From Bifidobacteriaceae bacterium (GTDB lineage Bacteria; Actinomycetota; Actinomycetes; Actinomycetales; WQXJ01): a stretch of 45,280 bases of DNA. The stretch covers positions 1 through 45,280 of the forward strand of contig JAITFE010000025.1 of NCBI GenBank assembly GCA_031281585.1. Direction: 5' to 3'. Of the stretch, positions 19,501-28,393 are shown in pieces. The notes under the pieces are model-generated. The model did not search any database. It was not told the origin of the DNA and was given only the letters and a program-made list of their open reading frames with translations. The number at the start of each line of letters is the position of its first letter. Position 1 is the first letter of the stretch. A program made the translations under genes and the position numbers.

Positions 19501-22214
19501 TCTTGCCGGCGCTGAAGGCGTCGGTGGCGCGGGCGGAGGTGACCGTGGGGGGTTTGGCGGCCGAAGACAAGGTCTACGACGGGACCAAGAAAGCCTCGTT
19601 CTCCGGCCCGGCTGCGCTGGTGGGCAAGGTCGCTGGCGACAAAGTGTCGCTGGAAGGCACTCCCACAGGGACATTCGCCTCGAAAGACGCTGGGACCGGC
19701 TTGAGCGTCGCGCTGGACGCCGCCTCGTTGAGTTTGGTTGGCGAAGACCGGGGCAACTATGCCTTGAAAATGGCAGGCGACTACTCGGCATCGATCAACG
19801 CCCGTCCGGTGACCTACACCGGATCGGTCAAAGCCGACCGGGAACTTGGCGACGCGAACCCCTCCGGTTTCAGCCTGCGAATCGACAACTGGACCGCCTT
19901 CGCGGACGTGGTCGCAGGTGAGGCGCTTACTCTAGTCGCCAGCGGGGTCACCGAGGTCGTTCCGGCCAACGGCGTGTTTGACGTGGAGGGTGTTTCGCCG
20001 GCAGCGGTGACCGGAGCCTTTGGATTTGAGGCCGGCTATGGCGTCAAGGCCCAGAACTATGCGCTAGTCGAGCAGCCGACCGTCCAGGTGGAGGTCGCCA
20101 TGACGCAAATCGTTCTGGGGGTCACGATCACCGAGCCGGAGCAGCAGGTGACTTTGTCGAAGTACTTCTCGAACGGATACACCGTGGACTGGGGGGATGG
20201 GGCGACGGATTCCGTGTCGGTGTGGGATTCGAACTCGTTGACCCACGTCTACGCTGACGCCGACACCTATCAGGTCCGGCTGAAATCCACCACGTCCGGA
20301 ACGCAGCGGTGGAGCTTCCGGAATGCCGGGAAGGCTCTTGTCCCCAGACAAGGCACGACCGCGCAAGAAGTGGTTATAAGGGAGTTCCCGGAACTTCGTT
20401 GGTTCACTGCGAACGGAAGAGCGCCTGCAAGCAACTTCTTCGCTGACTTCAACAATGAGGGCGCGCTGACCGGCTTGCCGGATGGCTCCTTCGACACCAG
20501 CGGGATTGAGGCCGCCGCAGACGGGTTCTTCAGGGCATTCAACTATGGCGGGAACCTGGCGCGCCTGCCGGAGGGCTCTTTCGACACGTCTGCGATCACT
20601 TCGGCGGGATATCAATTCTTCGCCGAGTTCAACGGCCACGGCCCGTTGACGGAACTGCCCGATGGGTCGTTTGACACCGGGAGCCTCAAGACAGCCGGGG
20701 GGGAGTTTTTCGCGCGGTTCAACGAGCAGGGCAATCTGGTAGGCCTCCCTCGCGGTTCGTTCGACATCAGCGGAATCACTGCGGCGCCGACGGGCTTCTT
20801 CGCGAATTTCAATCTGTATGGAACTCTGCGGGAGTTGCCGGCGAACTCGTTCGACACCGGCGGCATAGCGGCGGTGGCGGGCCGGTTCTTCGCCTACTTC
20901 AATTACTACGGGAGTTTGACGCGCTTACCTGAGGGGTCGTTTGAGACGGGCGGCATCACCTCAGCTGGAGCCGAGTTCTTCTACCGCTTCAACAGCGGGG
21001 GTAAACTTGAAGAGCTGCCTGACGGGTCATTCAACACTAGCGGCATAGAGTCGGTTGGGAAGTCCTTCTTCGCGCGTTTCAACGACTGGGGCGCGCTGAC
21101 CAAACTGCCCGAAGGCTCGTTCGGGACGCAACAGATCGTAATTGCGGCCGACGAATTCTTCAGCGGTTTCAACACCGGCGGACCCATCAATACGCTGCCG
21201 ACTGGTTCGTTTATGACTGACGCAATAACCTCGGCGGGTTCGGGCTTCTTCGCCAGCTTCAACTCTAGCGGCGCCTTGACCGGGCTGCCGGCTGGCTCGT
21301 TCAACACGAGTAACATCACGTCGGTCGGCAAGGACTTCTTCGCGTTGTTCAACGCGTACGGCGCGCTTGAGGAGTTGCCGACCGGATCCTTCGATCTGAA
21401 GGGCATCCGCGAGGCTGACGACGGCTTCTTTCAGCGTTTCAACATGAACGGGGCGAAACTGGTTGAACTACCCGCTGGCTCGTTCCAGATCACGAATATC
21501 GAGTCAGTGAAGAGAGACTTCTTTTCTTGCTTCAATGACAGCGGGAGCTTGACAACGCTCCCTGAAGGCTCCTTCAACACGGGCGCGATCACGTCGACGG
21601 GATACGGCTTCTTCTACGCCTTCAACGCTGGCGGCAGCCTAGTGCGGTTGCCTGACCACTCCTTCACGAATGAGAGCGTTAGCTCAGTGGACCAGGCCTA
21701 TTTCTCATACTTCAACTACCGGGGTTCTCTAGTGGAGTTGCCCGAGGGGTCATTTGCCGAGAGGAACATCGTGTCGGCCCCAGAGAGCTTCTTCGCCGGT
21801 TTCAACTCCGAAGGCGCCTTGACATCGCTGCCGGAGGGTTCATTCAACATTGACAACATCGAGTCGGTTGGCAACGCCTTCTTCTTGACCTTCAACTCCT
21901 ACGGGGCACTGGAGAGCCTGCCGGAGGGTTCGTTCAACTCCAGCAGGTTGGTGTCGGTAGGAGAGAACTTCTTTTGGCGCTTCAATACCAACGGCAAGTT
22001 GAGAACGCTGCCGGCTTCGTTCATGTGGCCGAAACTTGATCAAGCGGAGGTCGACAAGCGGAATAACTTCGAATACGCGTTTTCGAGTGGAACCACGCTG
22101 CTCAGCGACGTCGGTCGCATTGTGAACGGTTGCGCGGCCCCGAGCGAGCAGCGCCACGTGTTCAGTTCGAACCAGCCAGGGGCGGAGGATCTGGAACTGA
22201 CCTGGCGGACGTGA
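16560..22214 (+). CDS. Giant surface protein 2: same architecture, fewer YDG and many more LRR repeats
   Basis: The product has 1884 aa. Order of parts: signal peptide (1-34, AQA|D); segment LQVEVPVTVQVIDSG shared with protein 1; acidic repeats such as GGEDATGGEDATGS (about 58-150); LPFTG at 155-159, hydrophobic helix 161-181, then RRR; second hydrophobic helix (190-210) with ASA|E at 213/214; a linker domain with a degenerate YDG unit; seven YDG/MBG-type repeats (YDG motifs at 471 to 1006); a TVDWGDG PKD-like domain (near 1209); about 18 repeats of 30 aa (1292-1832); and a tail with one Cys matching protein 1. No C-terminal anchor is present. The last 53 bp overlap the convergent Gmd-like gene. 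The start follows GGGAGGG. Confidence 0.9.
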   Translation: MRGLSVAARGLGFALLGLLFFFALLVAAAAPAQADGSDAGSLQVEVPVTVQVIDSGQPEEGATGGDEGEAEGGLPDGGDSGAEGEDSTAGGEDAAGGDGDPAEGGEDSTAGGEDATGGEDATGGEDATGSEDAADGDGAAGGSLPGGDGPSAGVLPFTGFGWDAAALALLLVAAGLAVLVARRRPARGVRVAAGVLLGVAVMAGVGGVVAASAEPASDDGLVAGSAGTAGDGGVASADRVVVVVDKAASLSGASVVGLDVAGLESKVVGVDQVVNADFEAEFLADGKAVGGSPVRVVQVADKDFDGRLAVDLEVTVDEGLPVGVYEAVSTFVAVDDRAVIGAVEAAFAPKEYDGTDVLVPAGEPVPVGVAADHDVVLDGLGFTVGGVDAAAGLPVAGHVEGLSGEDSWRYRLAAPVLKVVAPGTGDGGQDGGDGGGDGVDGGEGGAEAPVVVAVVPRELEVVGLSAEDKVYDGTDAVSLAGTPVLSGLLSGDDVSLAGSASATFESKDSGSGRIVVVDRGSLRLEGTDASNYALRVPQLRADIAPKTLAVAGLAAQDKDYDGSADAAIAGTGSLVGVVEGDQVSLAGAPAGRFDSKAAGEGKTVALDADSLGLAGADAANYALELPELTAAIAPKRLAVEGLAAQDRVYDGSVVASFTGSAVLAGVEAGDAVTLTGAPVGTFASKEVGDGKTVTLDADSVGLAGAEAANYVLDTAGDYTASVTPAVATVEGLTAEDKIYDGSRDVAFAGEASLAGILDGDAVSLKGALSGVFASKDAGNDQAVTLDADSFVLAGADADNYLLSLPELRASIAAKRADVAGLTAVDKVYNGSAEAMFAGSPVLVGAVEGDLVHLAGAPSGEFDTRDAGAGKTVTLAPGAFRLTGGDAPNYVLRLPAFEASIAQREAALGGLTALAKTYDGSRDAQIAGKPVLAGVVEGDVVSVQGAAAGAFDSKNVGQGKTVTLEKGSLTLSGAHAGNYALVLPALKASVARAEVTVGGLAAEDKVYDGTKKASFSGPAALVGKVAGDKVSLEGTPTGTFASKDAGTGLSVALDAASLSLVGEDRGNYALKMAGDYSASINARPVTYTGSVKADRELGDANPSGFSLRIDNWTAFADVVAGEALTLVASGVTEVVPANGVFDVEGVSPAAVTGAFGFEAGYGVKAQNYALVEQPTVQVEVAMTQIVLGVTITEPEQQVTLSKYFSNGYTVDWGDGATDSVSVWDSNSLTHVYADADTYQVRLKSTTSGTQRWSFRNAGKALVPRQGTTAQEVVIREFPELRWFTANGRAPASNFFADFNNEGALTGLPDGSFDTSGIEAAADGFFRAFNYGGNLARLPEGSFDTSAITSAGYQFFAEFNGHGPLTELPDGSFDTGSLKTAGGEFFARFNEQGNLVGLPRGSFDISGITAAPTGFFANFNLYGTLRELPANSFDTGGIAAVAGRFFAYFNYYGSLTRLPEGSFETGGITSAGAEFFYRFNSGGKLEELPDGSFNTSGIESVGKSFFARFNDWGALTKLPEGSFGTQQIVIAADEFFSGFNTGGPINTLPTGSFMTDAITSAGSGFFASFNSSGALTGLPAGSFNTSNITSVGKDFFALFNAYGALEELPTGSFDLKGIREADDGFFQRFNMNGAKLVELPAGSFQITNIESVKRDFFSCFNDSGSLTTLPEGSFNTGAITSTGYGFFYAFNAGGSLVRLPDHSFTNESVSSVDQAYFSYFNYRGSLVELPEGSFAERNIVSAPESFFAGFNSEGALTSLPEGSFNIDNIESVGNAFFLTFNSYGALESLPEGSFNSSRLVSVGENFFWRFNTNGKLRTLPASFMWPKLDQAEVDKRNNFEYAFSSGTTLLSDVGRIVNGCAAPSEQRHVFSSNQPGAEDLELTWRT
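17924..19800 (+). repeat. Seven tandem YDG/MBG-type repeats
   Basis: These are the same ~89-codon modules as in surface gene 1, with motif variants YNGS (unit 5) and LAKTYDGS (unit 6). The array is five units shorter than in the paralogue. Confidence 0.87.
20433..22052 (+). repeat. About eighteen tandem 90-bp BspA-like leucine-rich repeats
   Basis: The consensus is FFAxFNxxGxLTxLPEGSFxTSxITSAGx, with strict 30-aa periodicity except one 31-aa unit (GAKLVELPAGSF). There are three times as many units as in the paralogue, and the units are more diverged from one another. Confidence 0.85.
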
Positions 22215-23160
22215 TGTCCGCCTGGACCATGCGGGCCACCATGCCGGCGAAGTCCACTGTGGGCGCCCAGCCCAGTTCGCGGCGGGCTTTGGCTGGGTCG
22301 CCCACCAGCAGGTGGGGGTCGGCCGGGCGCGCCAGCGCCGGGTCGACCTCCACGTGAGCCCGCCAGTCCTCAACGCCGACGCAGGCGAACGCCTCACGGG
22401 CCAGGTCCGCGACTGAGTGGGCCTGGCCCGTGGCCACCACATAGTCGGCCGGCTCCGGGTGCCTGACCGCGCGGACCATCGCGTCCACGTAGTCGGGCGC
22501 CCAACCCCAGTCACGCCGTGCGTCCAGGTTTCCCAGGCGCAAAACGCCGCCGCCGCGCTCCGCTATCAGGGCCGCCCCGGCCGTGATCTTCCTGGTCACA
22601 AAGCTGAGCGGTCGCCGGGGCGACTCGTGGTTGTAGAGGATGCAGGCGACCGCGAACAAGCCCTTGGCGCGGTACGCCTCGACCATGAAATGCGCGTACG
22701 CCTTGGCGGCCCCATAGGGGCTGACCGGCGCGATCGGAGTCGCCTCGGTTTGGGGCGAGTCCTTGGGGGACCCGAAGATTTCCCCGCTGGACGCCTGCAG
22801 CACGCGCACGCCGCGCCCCGTGCGCCTTTGCAGTTCCCACGCCGCCTCGAAAACCGCCGCCGCGCCGGTCCCGTTGACCCGCCCCGTCGTCAGGGGGTCC
22901 TCCCAGGATTGCGCCACCGAGGAGACGCCCCCCAAGTTGTAGATCTCATCCGGTTCCAGCGCCCGGATCAGTTCCGCCACGCTCCCCGGCTCGGCCAGGT
23001 CGCCAGCGTGGATCCGCACGCCCGCCGGGACGAACCGCGTCTCGTTTTCCGATGCCGTGTCGAGCACCGTGCCGTGCACGTCCATTCCCTCGCCCAACAA
23101 CCGCTCGCTGAGGTAGGAGCCGTCCTGGCCGCCCACGCCGGTGATCAGCGCGACACTCAT
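22162..23160 (-). CDS. GDP-mannose 4,6-dehydratase-like protein (paralogue)
   Basis: This 332-aa extended SDR has the NAD(P)-binding motif GVGGQDG near the N-terminus. Gmd-family signatures follow: ASSGEIFG, SPYGAAKAYAH (Tyr and Lys of the catalytic pair), NHESPRR, FVTRKI and GNLDARRDWGWAPDYV. In E. coli Gmd the first motif is S-T-S-E; here it is S-S-G-E, keeping the glutamate. It lies 18 bp downstream of a second, more canonical gmd and is surely co-transcribed. It may act on a different sugar nucleotide or as a downstream reductase in GDP-deoxysugar synthesis; sequence alone does not decide. Its 3' end overlaps the convergent surface gene by 53 bp, giving a tail (VPDPPPLAGSN) not typical of the family. 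Confidence 0.82.
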   Translation of the reverse strand: MSVALITGVGGQDGSYLSERLLGEGMDVHGTVLDTASENETRFVPAGVRIHAGDLAEPGSVAELIRALEPDEIYNLGGVSSVAQSWEDPLTTGRVNGTGAAAVFEAAWELQRRTGRGVRVLQASSGEIFGSPKDSPQTEATPIAPVSPYGAAKAYAHFMVEAYRAKGLFAVACILYNHESPRRPLSFVTRKITAGAALIAERGGGVLRLGNLDARRDWGWAPDYVDAMVRAVRHPEPADYVVATGQAHSVADLAREAFACVGVEDWRAHVEVDPALARPADPHLLVGDPAKARRELGWAPTVDFAGMVARMVQADITSARSVPDPPPLAGSN

Positions 23161-23178
23161 CGGGTGCCCCCCTTATGC

Positions 23179-24171
23179 CTATTTGGCGGCCAGCTTCGCT
23201 TGGGATTCCAAGTCCGAGTCCACCATCATGGCCACCAGCGTTTCGAAATCGACCTCCGGGCGCCAGCCGAGGACCCGGCGCGCCTTCGACGAGTCGGCCA
23301 CCAGGCGGTCGACCTCCGCTGGCCGGAAGAAGCGCGCGTCTTGTTCCACATACGGCGACCAGTCGTCAATCCCGACATGGCCGAAGGCCTGGTCCAGCAG
23401 GTCCCGGATCGAGCGGGTCTGGCCGGTGCCGATCACGTAGTCGTCGCCCTGCGGTTGCTGGAGCATCAGCCACATTGCCCGCACATAGTCCCCGGCGAAA
23501 CCCCAGTCGCGCTCCGCGTCCAAGTTGCCCATGACCAGTTTGTCTTGCAGCCCCAGTTTGATGCGGGCCACCGCCAAGGACACCTTGCGGGTGACGAACT
23601 CCGGGCCTCGCCGGGGCGACTCGTGGTTGAAGAGGATGCCGCTGGAGGCGTGCATCCCGTAGGACTCGCGGTAGTTGATAGTCATGTAGTGGCCGAACAC
23701 CTTCGCCACGCCGTAGGGCGAGCGCGGCCAAAGGAGGGTCGTTTCCCGTTGCGGCACCTCTTGTACCTTCCCAAACATCTCCGAGCTGGACGCTTGGTAG
23801 AAGCGGACGGCGTCCACGGCATCGCCGGCGAAAAGGCGGACGGCCTCGAGGAGGTTCAACACGCCGATCCCCGTCACGTCGGCGGTGACGTGGGCGTTGT
23901 CCCACGAATAGGCGACGTAGGAAATGGCGCCCAGGTTGTAGACCTCGCTCGGCTGTGAGATGTCGAGGACCCGCCGGAGCGACGACTGGTCCGTCAAGTC
24001 GCCCTGGACAATGCGCACCTCGGGAACGGTGCGGGCGACCAACTCGGCCTTGGGGTTCTGTTGCCCGCGGACCAAGCCGAAGACTTCGTATCCTTTGCTG
24101 AGCAGCAATTCGGCCAGGTAGAGGCCGTCCTGGCCGGTGACACCGGTGATGAGGGCATTGGGCACGCGCAC
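23179..24171 (-). CDS. gmd: GDP-mannose 4,6-dehydratase
   Basis: Gmd converts GDP-mannose to GDP-4-keto-6-deoxymannose, the precursor of GDP-fucose, GDP-rhamnose and related sugars for polysaccharides. The 330-aa protein has [15 protein letters not shown] for cofactor binding, the catalytic block [21 protein letters not shown] with Tyr and Lys, [21 protein letters not shown] and [16 protein letters not shown]. All are close to the canonical family. It is the first gene of a two-gene operon with the adjacent paralogue and lies just downstream of the LCP gene on the same strand. No GMER/WcaG-type epimerase-reductase is visible unless the paralogue fills that role. Confidence 0.9.
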   Translation of the reverse strand: MRVPNALITGVTGQDGLYLAELLLSKGYEVFGLVRGQQNPKAELVARTVPEVRIVQGDLTDQSSLRRVLDISQPSEVYNLGAISYVAYSWDNAHVTADVTGIGVLNLLEAVRLFAGDAVDAVRFYQASSSEMFGKVQEVPQRETTLLWPRSPYGVAKVFGHYMTINYRESYGMHASSGILFNHESPRRGPEFVTRKVSLAVARIKLGLQDKLVMGNLDAERDWGFAGDYVRAMWLMLQQPQGDDYVIGTGQTRSIRDLLDQAFGHVGIDDWSPYVEQDARFFRPAEVDRLVADSSKARRVLGWRPEVDFETLVAMMVDSDLESQAKLAAK

Positions 24172-24197
24172 AAGGGTACCCCGAACTCGCGCGCGGC

Positions 24198-25676
24198 CTA
24201 CGGCGTGCCGTCAAGCACGGCGTTGATCTTCGCCTTGGCGTTGTCCACTGTCGCCTGGTCGGGAATCATGACGTAGAGCCGCTGCGCCCCCATCGAATAG
24301 GTGGGCTCGCTGGCGCCCTGCCCGTCCACGCTGACCGATTCGACCTGCCACGACTTGCCGTCCTCAAGACGTTGGCGGACCACGGAGGTGATCTGGTCCA
24401 TCGGGACGTTCATCTCCAGGGCGCCGTCAAGGGCGTCCAGGAGCTTGTCGTAGCGGAGCAGGTTGGAGCGCTGCGACGCCTTGTCGATCAAGGCGGCGAT
24501 CACCTTCTGTTGATTCTGGCCGCGGGTGCGGTCGCCGGCGGCGAAGGAATAGCGCTCCCGGCTGAACCCGAGGGCCTGCTCGCCGTTCATGTGGTTGACG
24601 CCCGTGGTGAAGGTGAAGTTCCCGTGGCGCGAGGTGAAAGCCTGGTCAACATTCACATCGACCCCGCCCAATGTGTCCACAATCTTCACCAATGATGAGA
24701 AGTTCACGCGGGTGTAGTAGTCGATTTGGATTCCGTAAAGGTCCTCCAGCGTTTCGATCGACTTCTGCACGCCGTAGATGCCGGCGTGGGTCAGCTTGTC
24801 TTTGGTGCCGGTGGTGCCGTGGAGTTGCACGTAGTAGTCGCGCGGAGTGTTGACCAGGACCACTTGGCCGGTGTCCGGGTTGACCGCCATGAGCATGTTC
24901 ACGTCGGAGCGCGACACCCGGTTGATCGGCCCGGCGGTGTCGATTCCGGAGATGTACACCACGAAGGAGGAACCGGCGGGTTTGGGGCTGGCGCTGGGCG
25001 GCGCCGCCACGGGGGCCGCGTCTAGGTCGAAGGTGTAGATGATCTGGATTGAGTCGTAGAAGTCCGGGTCGGACTCCTCGTAGATGGCGAGGAAGCTGGA
25101 GTCGAGCACGGCGGCGTCGAACCCCTTCGCCGTGAGGCCTGCCGCCAATTCGGTCGGGTCGGCGCATTGGGTGAAAGATGAGTCGAACTTGCTTTGCAGT
25201 TTCAGCTCTACGGCCTGTCGGTTCACGTCATTGGCGAGTTCGCCAATGCTCTCGCGCTTGAGCGAGCTTTCGGCTGGGTCGTGGTCCTGCAGCGCAATCA
25301 CGACGTATTCGCTCTTGGGCTGCACAGGCCTTGCTCGGTTGACAAAGCCTTCCACGTCGGAGACGGCTTTCACGCCCACCGCCGATGCCGCTATGCCCAG
25401 TAACGCGACCAGGCTCAGCGCGGTGAACCGGAACCAGGAAGGCGGCGCGTGGGTGCGCCACAGGGCGACCGCCACCAGCCCCGCCACCAGGACCGCCACG
25501 AAACCCGTTCCGGCCAGCCACGGCACGGGCAGAACGCCGAACCGGCTCAGGGCGACCAGGCCCACCACCACGGCCACCCCGAGCGCCGTCGCCAGCACCC
25601 GTGCGACCCAGCGCGGGAAGCGGCCGCCAGCAGCACCAGAACTGGCTTGTTCCACGGCGTCCGGTCTTGCTCTCAC
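24198..25676 (-). CDS. LytR-CpsA-Psr (LCP) family cell-wall glycopolymer ligase
   Basis: LCP proteins transfer lipid-linked glycopolymers to peptidoglycan at the outer face of the membrane. The 492-aa protein has three or four N-terminal hydrophobic helices (about 25-125) and a CpsA-like accessory domain (about 140-245). The LCP catalytic domain then shows [51 protein letters not shown] and [23 protein letters not shown], so the conserved Arg and Asp residues are intact. The GTG start has AAAGGGG 8 nt upstream. Its position in this cluster suggests that it anchors the polysaccharide made by the neighbouring genes. Confidence 0.92.
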   Translation of the reverse strand: MRARPDAVEQASSGAAGGRFPRWVARVLATALGVAVVVGLVALSRFGVLPVPWLAGTGFVAVLVAGLVAVALWRTHAPPSWFRFTALSLVALLGIAASAVGVKAVSDVEGFVNRARPVQPKSEYVVIALQDHDPAESSLKRESIGELANDVNRQAVELKLQSKFDSSFTQCADPTELAAGLTAKGFDAAVLDSSFLAIYEESDPDFYDSIQIIYTFDLDAAPVAAPPSASPKPAGSSFVVYISGIDTAGPINRVSRSDVNMLMAVNPDTGQVVLVNTPRDYYVQLHGTTGTKDKLTHAGIYGVQKSIETLEDLYGIQIDYYTRVNFSSLVKIVDTLGGVDVNVDQAFTSRHGNFTFTTGVNHMNGEQALGFSRERYSFAAGDRTRGQNQQKVIAALIDKASQRSNLLRYDKLLDALDGALEMNVPMDQITSVVRQRLEDGKSWQVESVSVDGQGASEPTYSMGAQRLYVMIPDQATVDNAKAKINAVLDGTP

Positions 25677-25842
25677 GTTTGTAGCCCCTTTGAATCCCTC
25701 TAGTCACTTGTGTTTACGCAACGTCGCCCGTTTGGTGGGGCATGGTGCCCGCTGACGTTCCCCGAGCTTCCCGGTCGCCTTGGGTTCCGACAATAGCGCG
25801 TCGGAACAAAGGCGAAGTCGTTCGTGATCCCGGCGAGCCGGG

Positions 25843-26646
25843 TCATTTTCCCCGGCGGCCTTGCCTCAAACTGGCTGCGGCGACCCCCAAGAATCGGGGA
25901 CCCTCCACCAGGTAACGCCGCGCCAGGCGCCTGGGCTCTTGGGCAAGGCGCCAGGCCCACTCGAGGCCAAGGCTCTGCGTCCACTTCGGAGCCCGCCGCA
26001 CAACTCCGGCGGCAAAGTCCACGGCCGCTCCCGCGCCCACGTAGACGCCCGGCGGGAGGGTGTCGCGCCATTGGCGGAACCACAACTCCTGTTTCGGCGC
26101 GCCCAGGCAGATGAACACGACCGAAGGACGAAAAGCGCCCAGTTCCCCCACCACGTCCGCAGATCCTTGATCGGCGGCCGAACGCAGCACCGGGAGGCCA
26201 AAGCCCCGGATCGCTGCCCCGTGCGAGATTTCGGTGAGACGCTCGGCGGCTTTCGCCGCAATTCCGGGGGCGCCGCCGACCAGCGCGACTTTCCAACCGC
26301 GCGCGTTCGCGGCGCGAGTCACCTGGAAGATCAAGTCGGCGCCCGTGTTTCGCCACGGTTTGGCCAGACCCATCAACCGGGCCAGCACCACCAGGGGCAT
26401 GCCGTCAATAGTTCGCAGTGAGGCCGCCTGGTAAGCGCTGCGGTAGGCCGGGTTTTCCTGCAGGTCCAAGACTTGGTTCACGTTCAGCGTGGTCACCAGG
26501 TGCCTGTCTCCGTCTTTCGCCAACTCGTCGATCCGGGCAAGCAAGGCGTTCGGGCTCCCGCTGAACACGGCCTGCCCGTACAGCCTGAGCACGCCTTCAG
26601 ACACTTCGAAGCGCGCTGGCCGGCGGCCGCGACCGTTTGCAGTCAT
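25843..26646 (-). CDS. WecG/TagA/CpsF family glycosyltransferase (GT26)
   Basis: This 267-aa cytoplasmic enzyme belongs to GT26, which adds ManNAc or a related sugar to an undecaprenyl-diphosphate-linked acceptor. Visible motifs are TLNVNQV (family Thr), DGMPLV (family Asp near residue 82), GADLIFQV, VALVGGAPG, FICLGAPKQE and VGAGAAVDFAAGVVRRAPKW, followed by the membrane-associating C-terminal block LGLEWAWRLAQEPRRLARRYL. Length is normal. It is the only clearly cytosolic, non-initiating glycosyltransferase in the cluster. The gene lies between the LCP and polymerase genes in the same direction, with 166 bp and 88 bp gaps. Confidence 0.92.
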   Translation of the reverse strand: MTANGRGRRPARFEVSEGVLRLYGQAVFSGSPNALLARIDELAKDGDRHLVTTLNVNQVLDLQENPAYRSAYQAASLRTIDGMPLVVLARLMGLAKPWRNTGADLIFQVTRAANARGWKVALVGGAPGIAAKAAERLTEISHGAAIRGFGLPVLRSAADQGSADVVGELGAFRPSVVFICLGAPKQELWFRQWRDTLPPGVYVGAGAAVDFAAGVVRRAPKWTQSLGLEWAWRLAQEPRRLARRYLVEGPRFLGVAAASLRQGRRGK

Positions 26647-26734
26647 TCAGGCAAGATTACACGGGCGCCTTTTGTTTCCGGTGGCGCCCCGCTGCGGACC
26701 GGAGGCTTTCCCACGGAGAGCGGCCAACTGCGGG

Positions 26735-28393
26735 TCAGCCTTGTTTGGGGCGAACGCTGCGGCGCACAGTCATCCGACTGGCGGCTTTGTCTGATTTGCC
26801 GCCCAGCTTCGAGGCCCTTCGGCGCGGCGGGGCCGGGCTGTGTTCGGGCTCGGCCAGCAAGGCTGCGGAAATGAGCAGCGGGCCCGCCACCAACGGTCCC
26901 AACATGGACTCTGCGATGGCTGCGGTGCCGATCCAAGTGCCGAGGAGCGCCGCAGACTGTCGGCCCAGCATGCGGGCGAGGAGAGCCACAACGACCACGA
27001 AGAGGATCAGGCCCGGCAACCCGATTTGGTAGGCCATGACCCCCAGCCCGGACTCGCTGCCGGTTTCAAGGGTTCCAATCACGGACGCCGGCGCGCTGGA
27101 ATCTTCGTTGAGGACGTCGAACAGCCTGCCGAAGTTTCCCCCCTCGCCCAAATGGTGCCCCAACGGCTGGCTCAAAGCGCTCCGGACGCCCAGCACCAGG
27201 CCGGACCAGTGAATCGAAGAGCTGTCGCCCCGGATCAGGGAGGCGGGGTCGCTGAAGGCGTGGACCACGGCGCCTCGGTAGAGGACGGTCATGTATGTCA
27301 AGGTGGCGAGGGCCACCATGGCCGGGGCCGCCGCCACGACTTTTGCTCGCCACGCCGGCCGCTGGCCCAGGCCGTACAGCGCGAAGCCCAGCACCAGCAG
27401 CAAAGGCGCCATCTTCACGCCGGAGAGGAAGCAGGCAATGCCGGCTCCCATGATTACCAGGCAAAAGCGCACAACGCCAAGAGCCCCCAGGCGGGACCGC
27501 TCTTCGGGACTTGACGAGGCGGAGAACCACAGCATGGCCGCCGCGAGGACGGTGCCCGAAGCGATGTATCCGGCGGTCACGGGTTCGCCTAGAAAACCGC
27601 CGATCCGTTCGATCTTGATGCCGAACAGCGGCGTGGAGGTCGACAAAGAAGAGAGCGAGGCAAGGGTCTCGGTGCCCATGAAGCCGCGCCATCGCGAGGT
27701 GCCGACCATTTCCTCGATCATCGCCCCGGCGAACAACGCGCTTGCCAGAAACGACAGCCAACTGCCAAGGATCTGGTTCTTCCTCTCCCGCTGCCACGTT
27801 CGCGTCCTGGCCGCCACCAGCAAGAGGACCAGGATTGGCAGGGCGAAGTTCCGCCCGTAGGCCAGCGCGCTGGGCGCCAGGGACCGCAGGTTGATCGCCA
27901 TGCACGCGAAATACGCGGCCAGCACCCAAAGCACCGGGCGCAGCCGGGAGAGGTAGTTCCAAACCGCAGGAGCACAGGCGGCCGCGGCCACCAAAGCGGA
28001 CAGCGTCTTCGCCTCTGTCACGGCCAAAGGCGCTTCCTCTTGCACAAGTCGGAACCAGAGCCCGGAGATGAAGTTTTGGCTCATGGCAAGCACCAGCCAG
28101 TAATACAGGTAGGCGTCAAAAGCGCGCCGCGCCATCAGCGCGGACGCGACCACCGTGACAAGGCAGCTGATGACCAACCCGACCGTTGGCAATATGGGGG
28201 CCAGGACCGCCGGAACGCCGTAGGTGACCGTCGCGAGAGCCCCGCCCCAGCAAAGCGCCGGCACCGCGTCCACAGGCACGGAGTCGACCTGGCGTAACCA
28301 CCGAACGCGCAGGCGCTCGCGACGGCGGCCGGGGGGCTTTCCCCCGGCCGCAGCCTGGCGCGTTGCCGCCGCAGGCCGATCGTTCAATGCCAT
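26735..28393 (-). CDS. Wzy-like O-antigen/exopolysaccharide polymerase
   Basis: This is a polytopic membrane protein of 552 aa with about 11-12 hydrophobic segments and a long extracytoplasmic loop (roughly residues 350-430) before the last helices, as in Wzy/O-antigen-ligase-like proteins. I see FLGEPVTAGYIASG and the loop segment HHLGEGGNFGRLFDV, similar in character to the weakly conserved Wzy regions. The assignment rests on topology and gene context (flippase, Wzz, initiating transferase) rather than strong motifs. The Arg-rich cytoplasmic N-terminus precedes the first helix. I used ATG 28393, which has GGAGG 12 nt upstream; an upstream in-frame start at 28444 cannot be excluded. Confidence 0.75.
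   Translation of the reverse strand: MALNDRPAAATRQAAAGGKPPGRRRERLRVRWLRQVDSVPVDAVPALCWGGALATVTYGVPAVLAPILPTVGLVISCLVTVVASALMARRAFDAYLYYWLVLAMSQNFISGLWFRLVQEEAPLAVTEAKTLSALVAAAACAPAVWNYLSRLRPVLWVLAAYFACMAINLRSLAPSALAYGRNFALPILVLLLVAARTRTWQRERKNQILGSWLSFLASALFAGAMIEEMVGTSRWRGFMGTETLASLSSLSTSTPLFGIKIERIGGFLGEPVTAGYIASGTVLAAAMLWFSASSSPEERSRLGALGVVRFCLVIMGAGIACFLSGVKMAPLLLVLGFALYGLGQRPAWRAKVVAAAPAMVALATLTYMTVLYRGAVVHAFSDPASLIRGDSSSIHWSGLVLGVRSALSQPLGHHLGEGGNFGRLFDVLNEDSSAPASVIGTLETGSESGLGVMAYQIGLPGLILFVVVVALLARMLGRQSAALLGTWIGTAAIAESMLGPLVAGPLLISAALLAEPEHSPAPPRRRASKLGGKSDKAASRMTVRRSVRPKQG

Noticed and set aside
11737-19800. Horizontal acquisition of the repeat-protein genes
   Set aside because: Base and codon use match the neighbours, no integrase, transposase or tRNA junction is visible, and the repeats themselves explain the unusual look.
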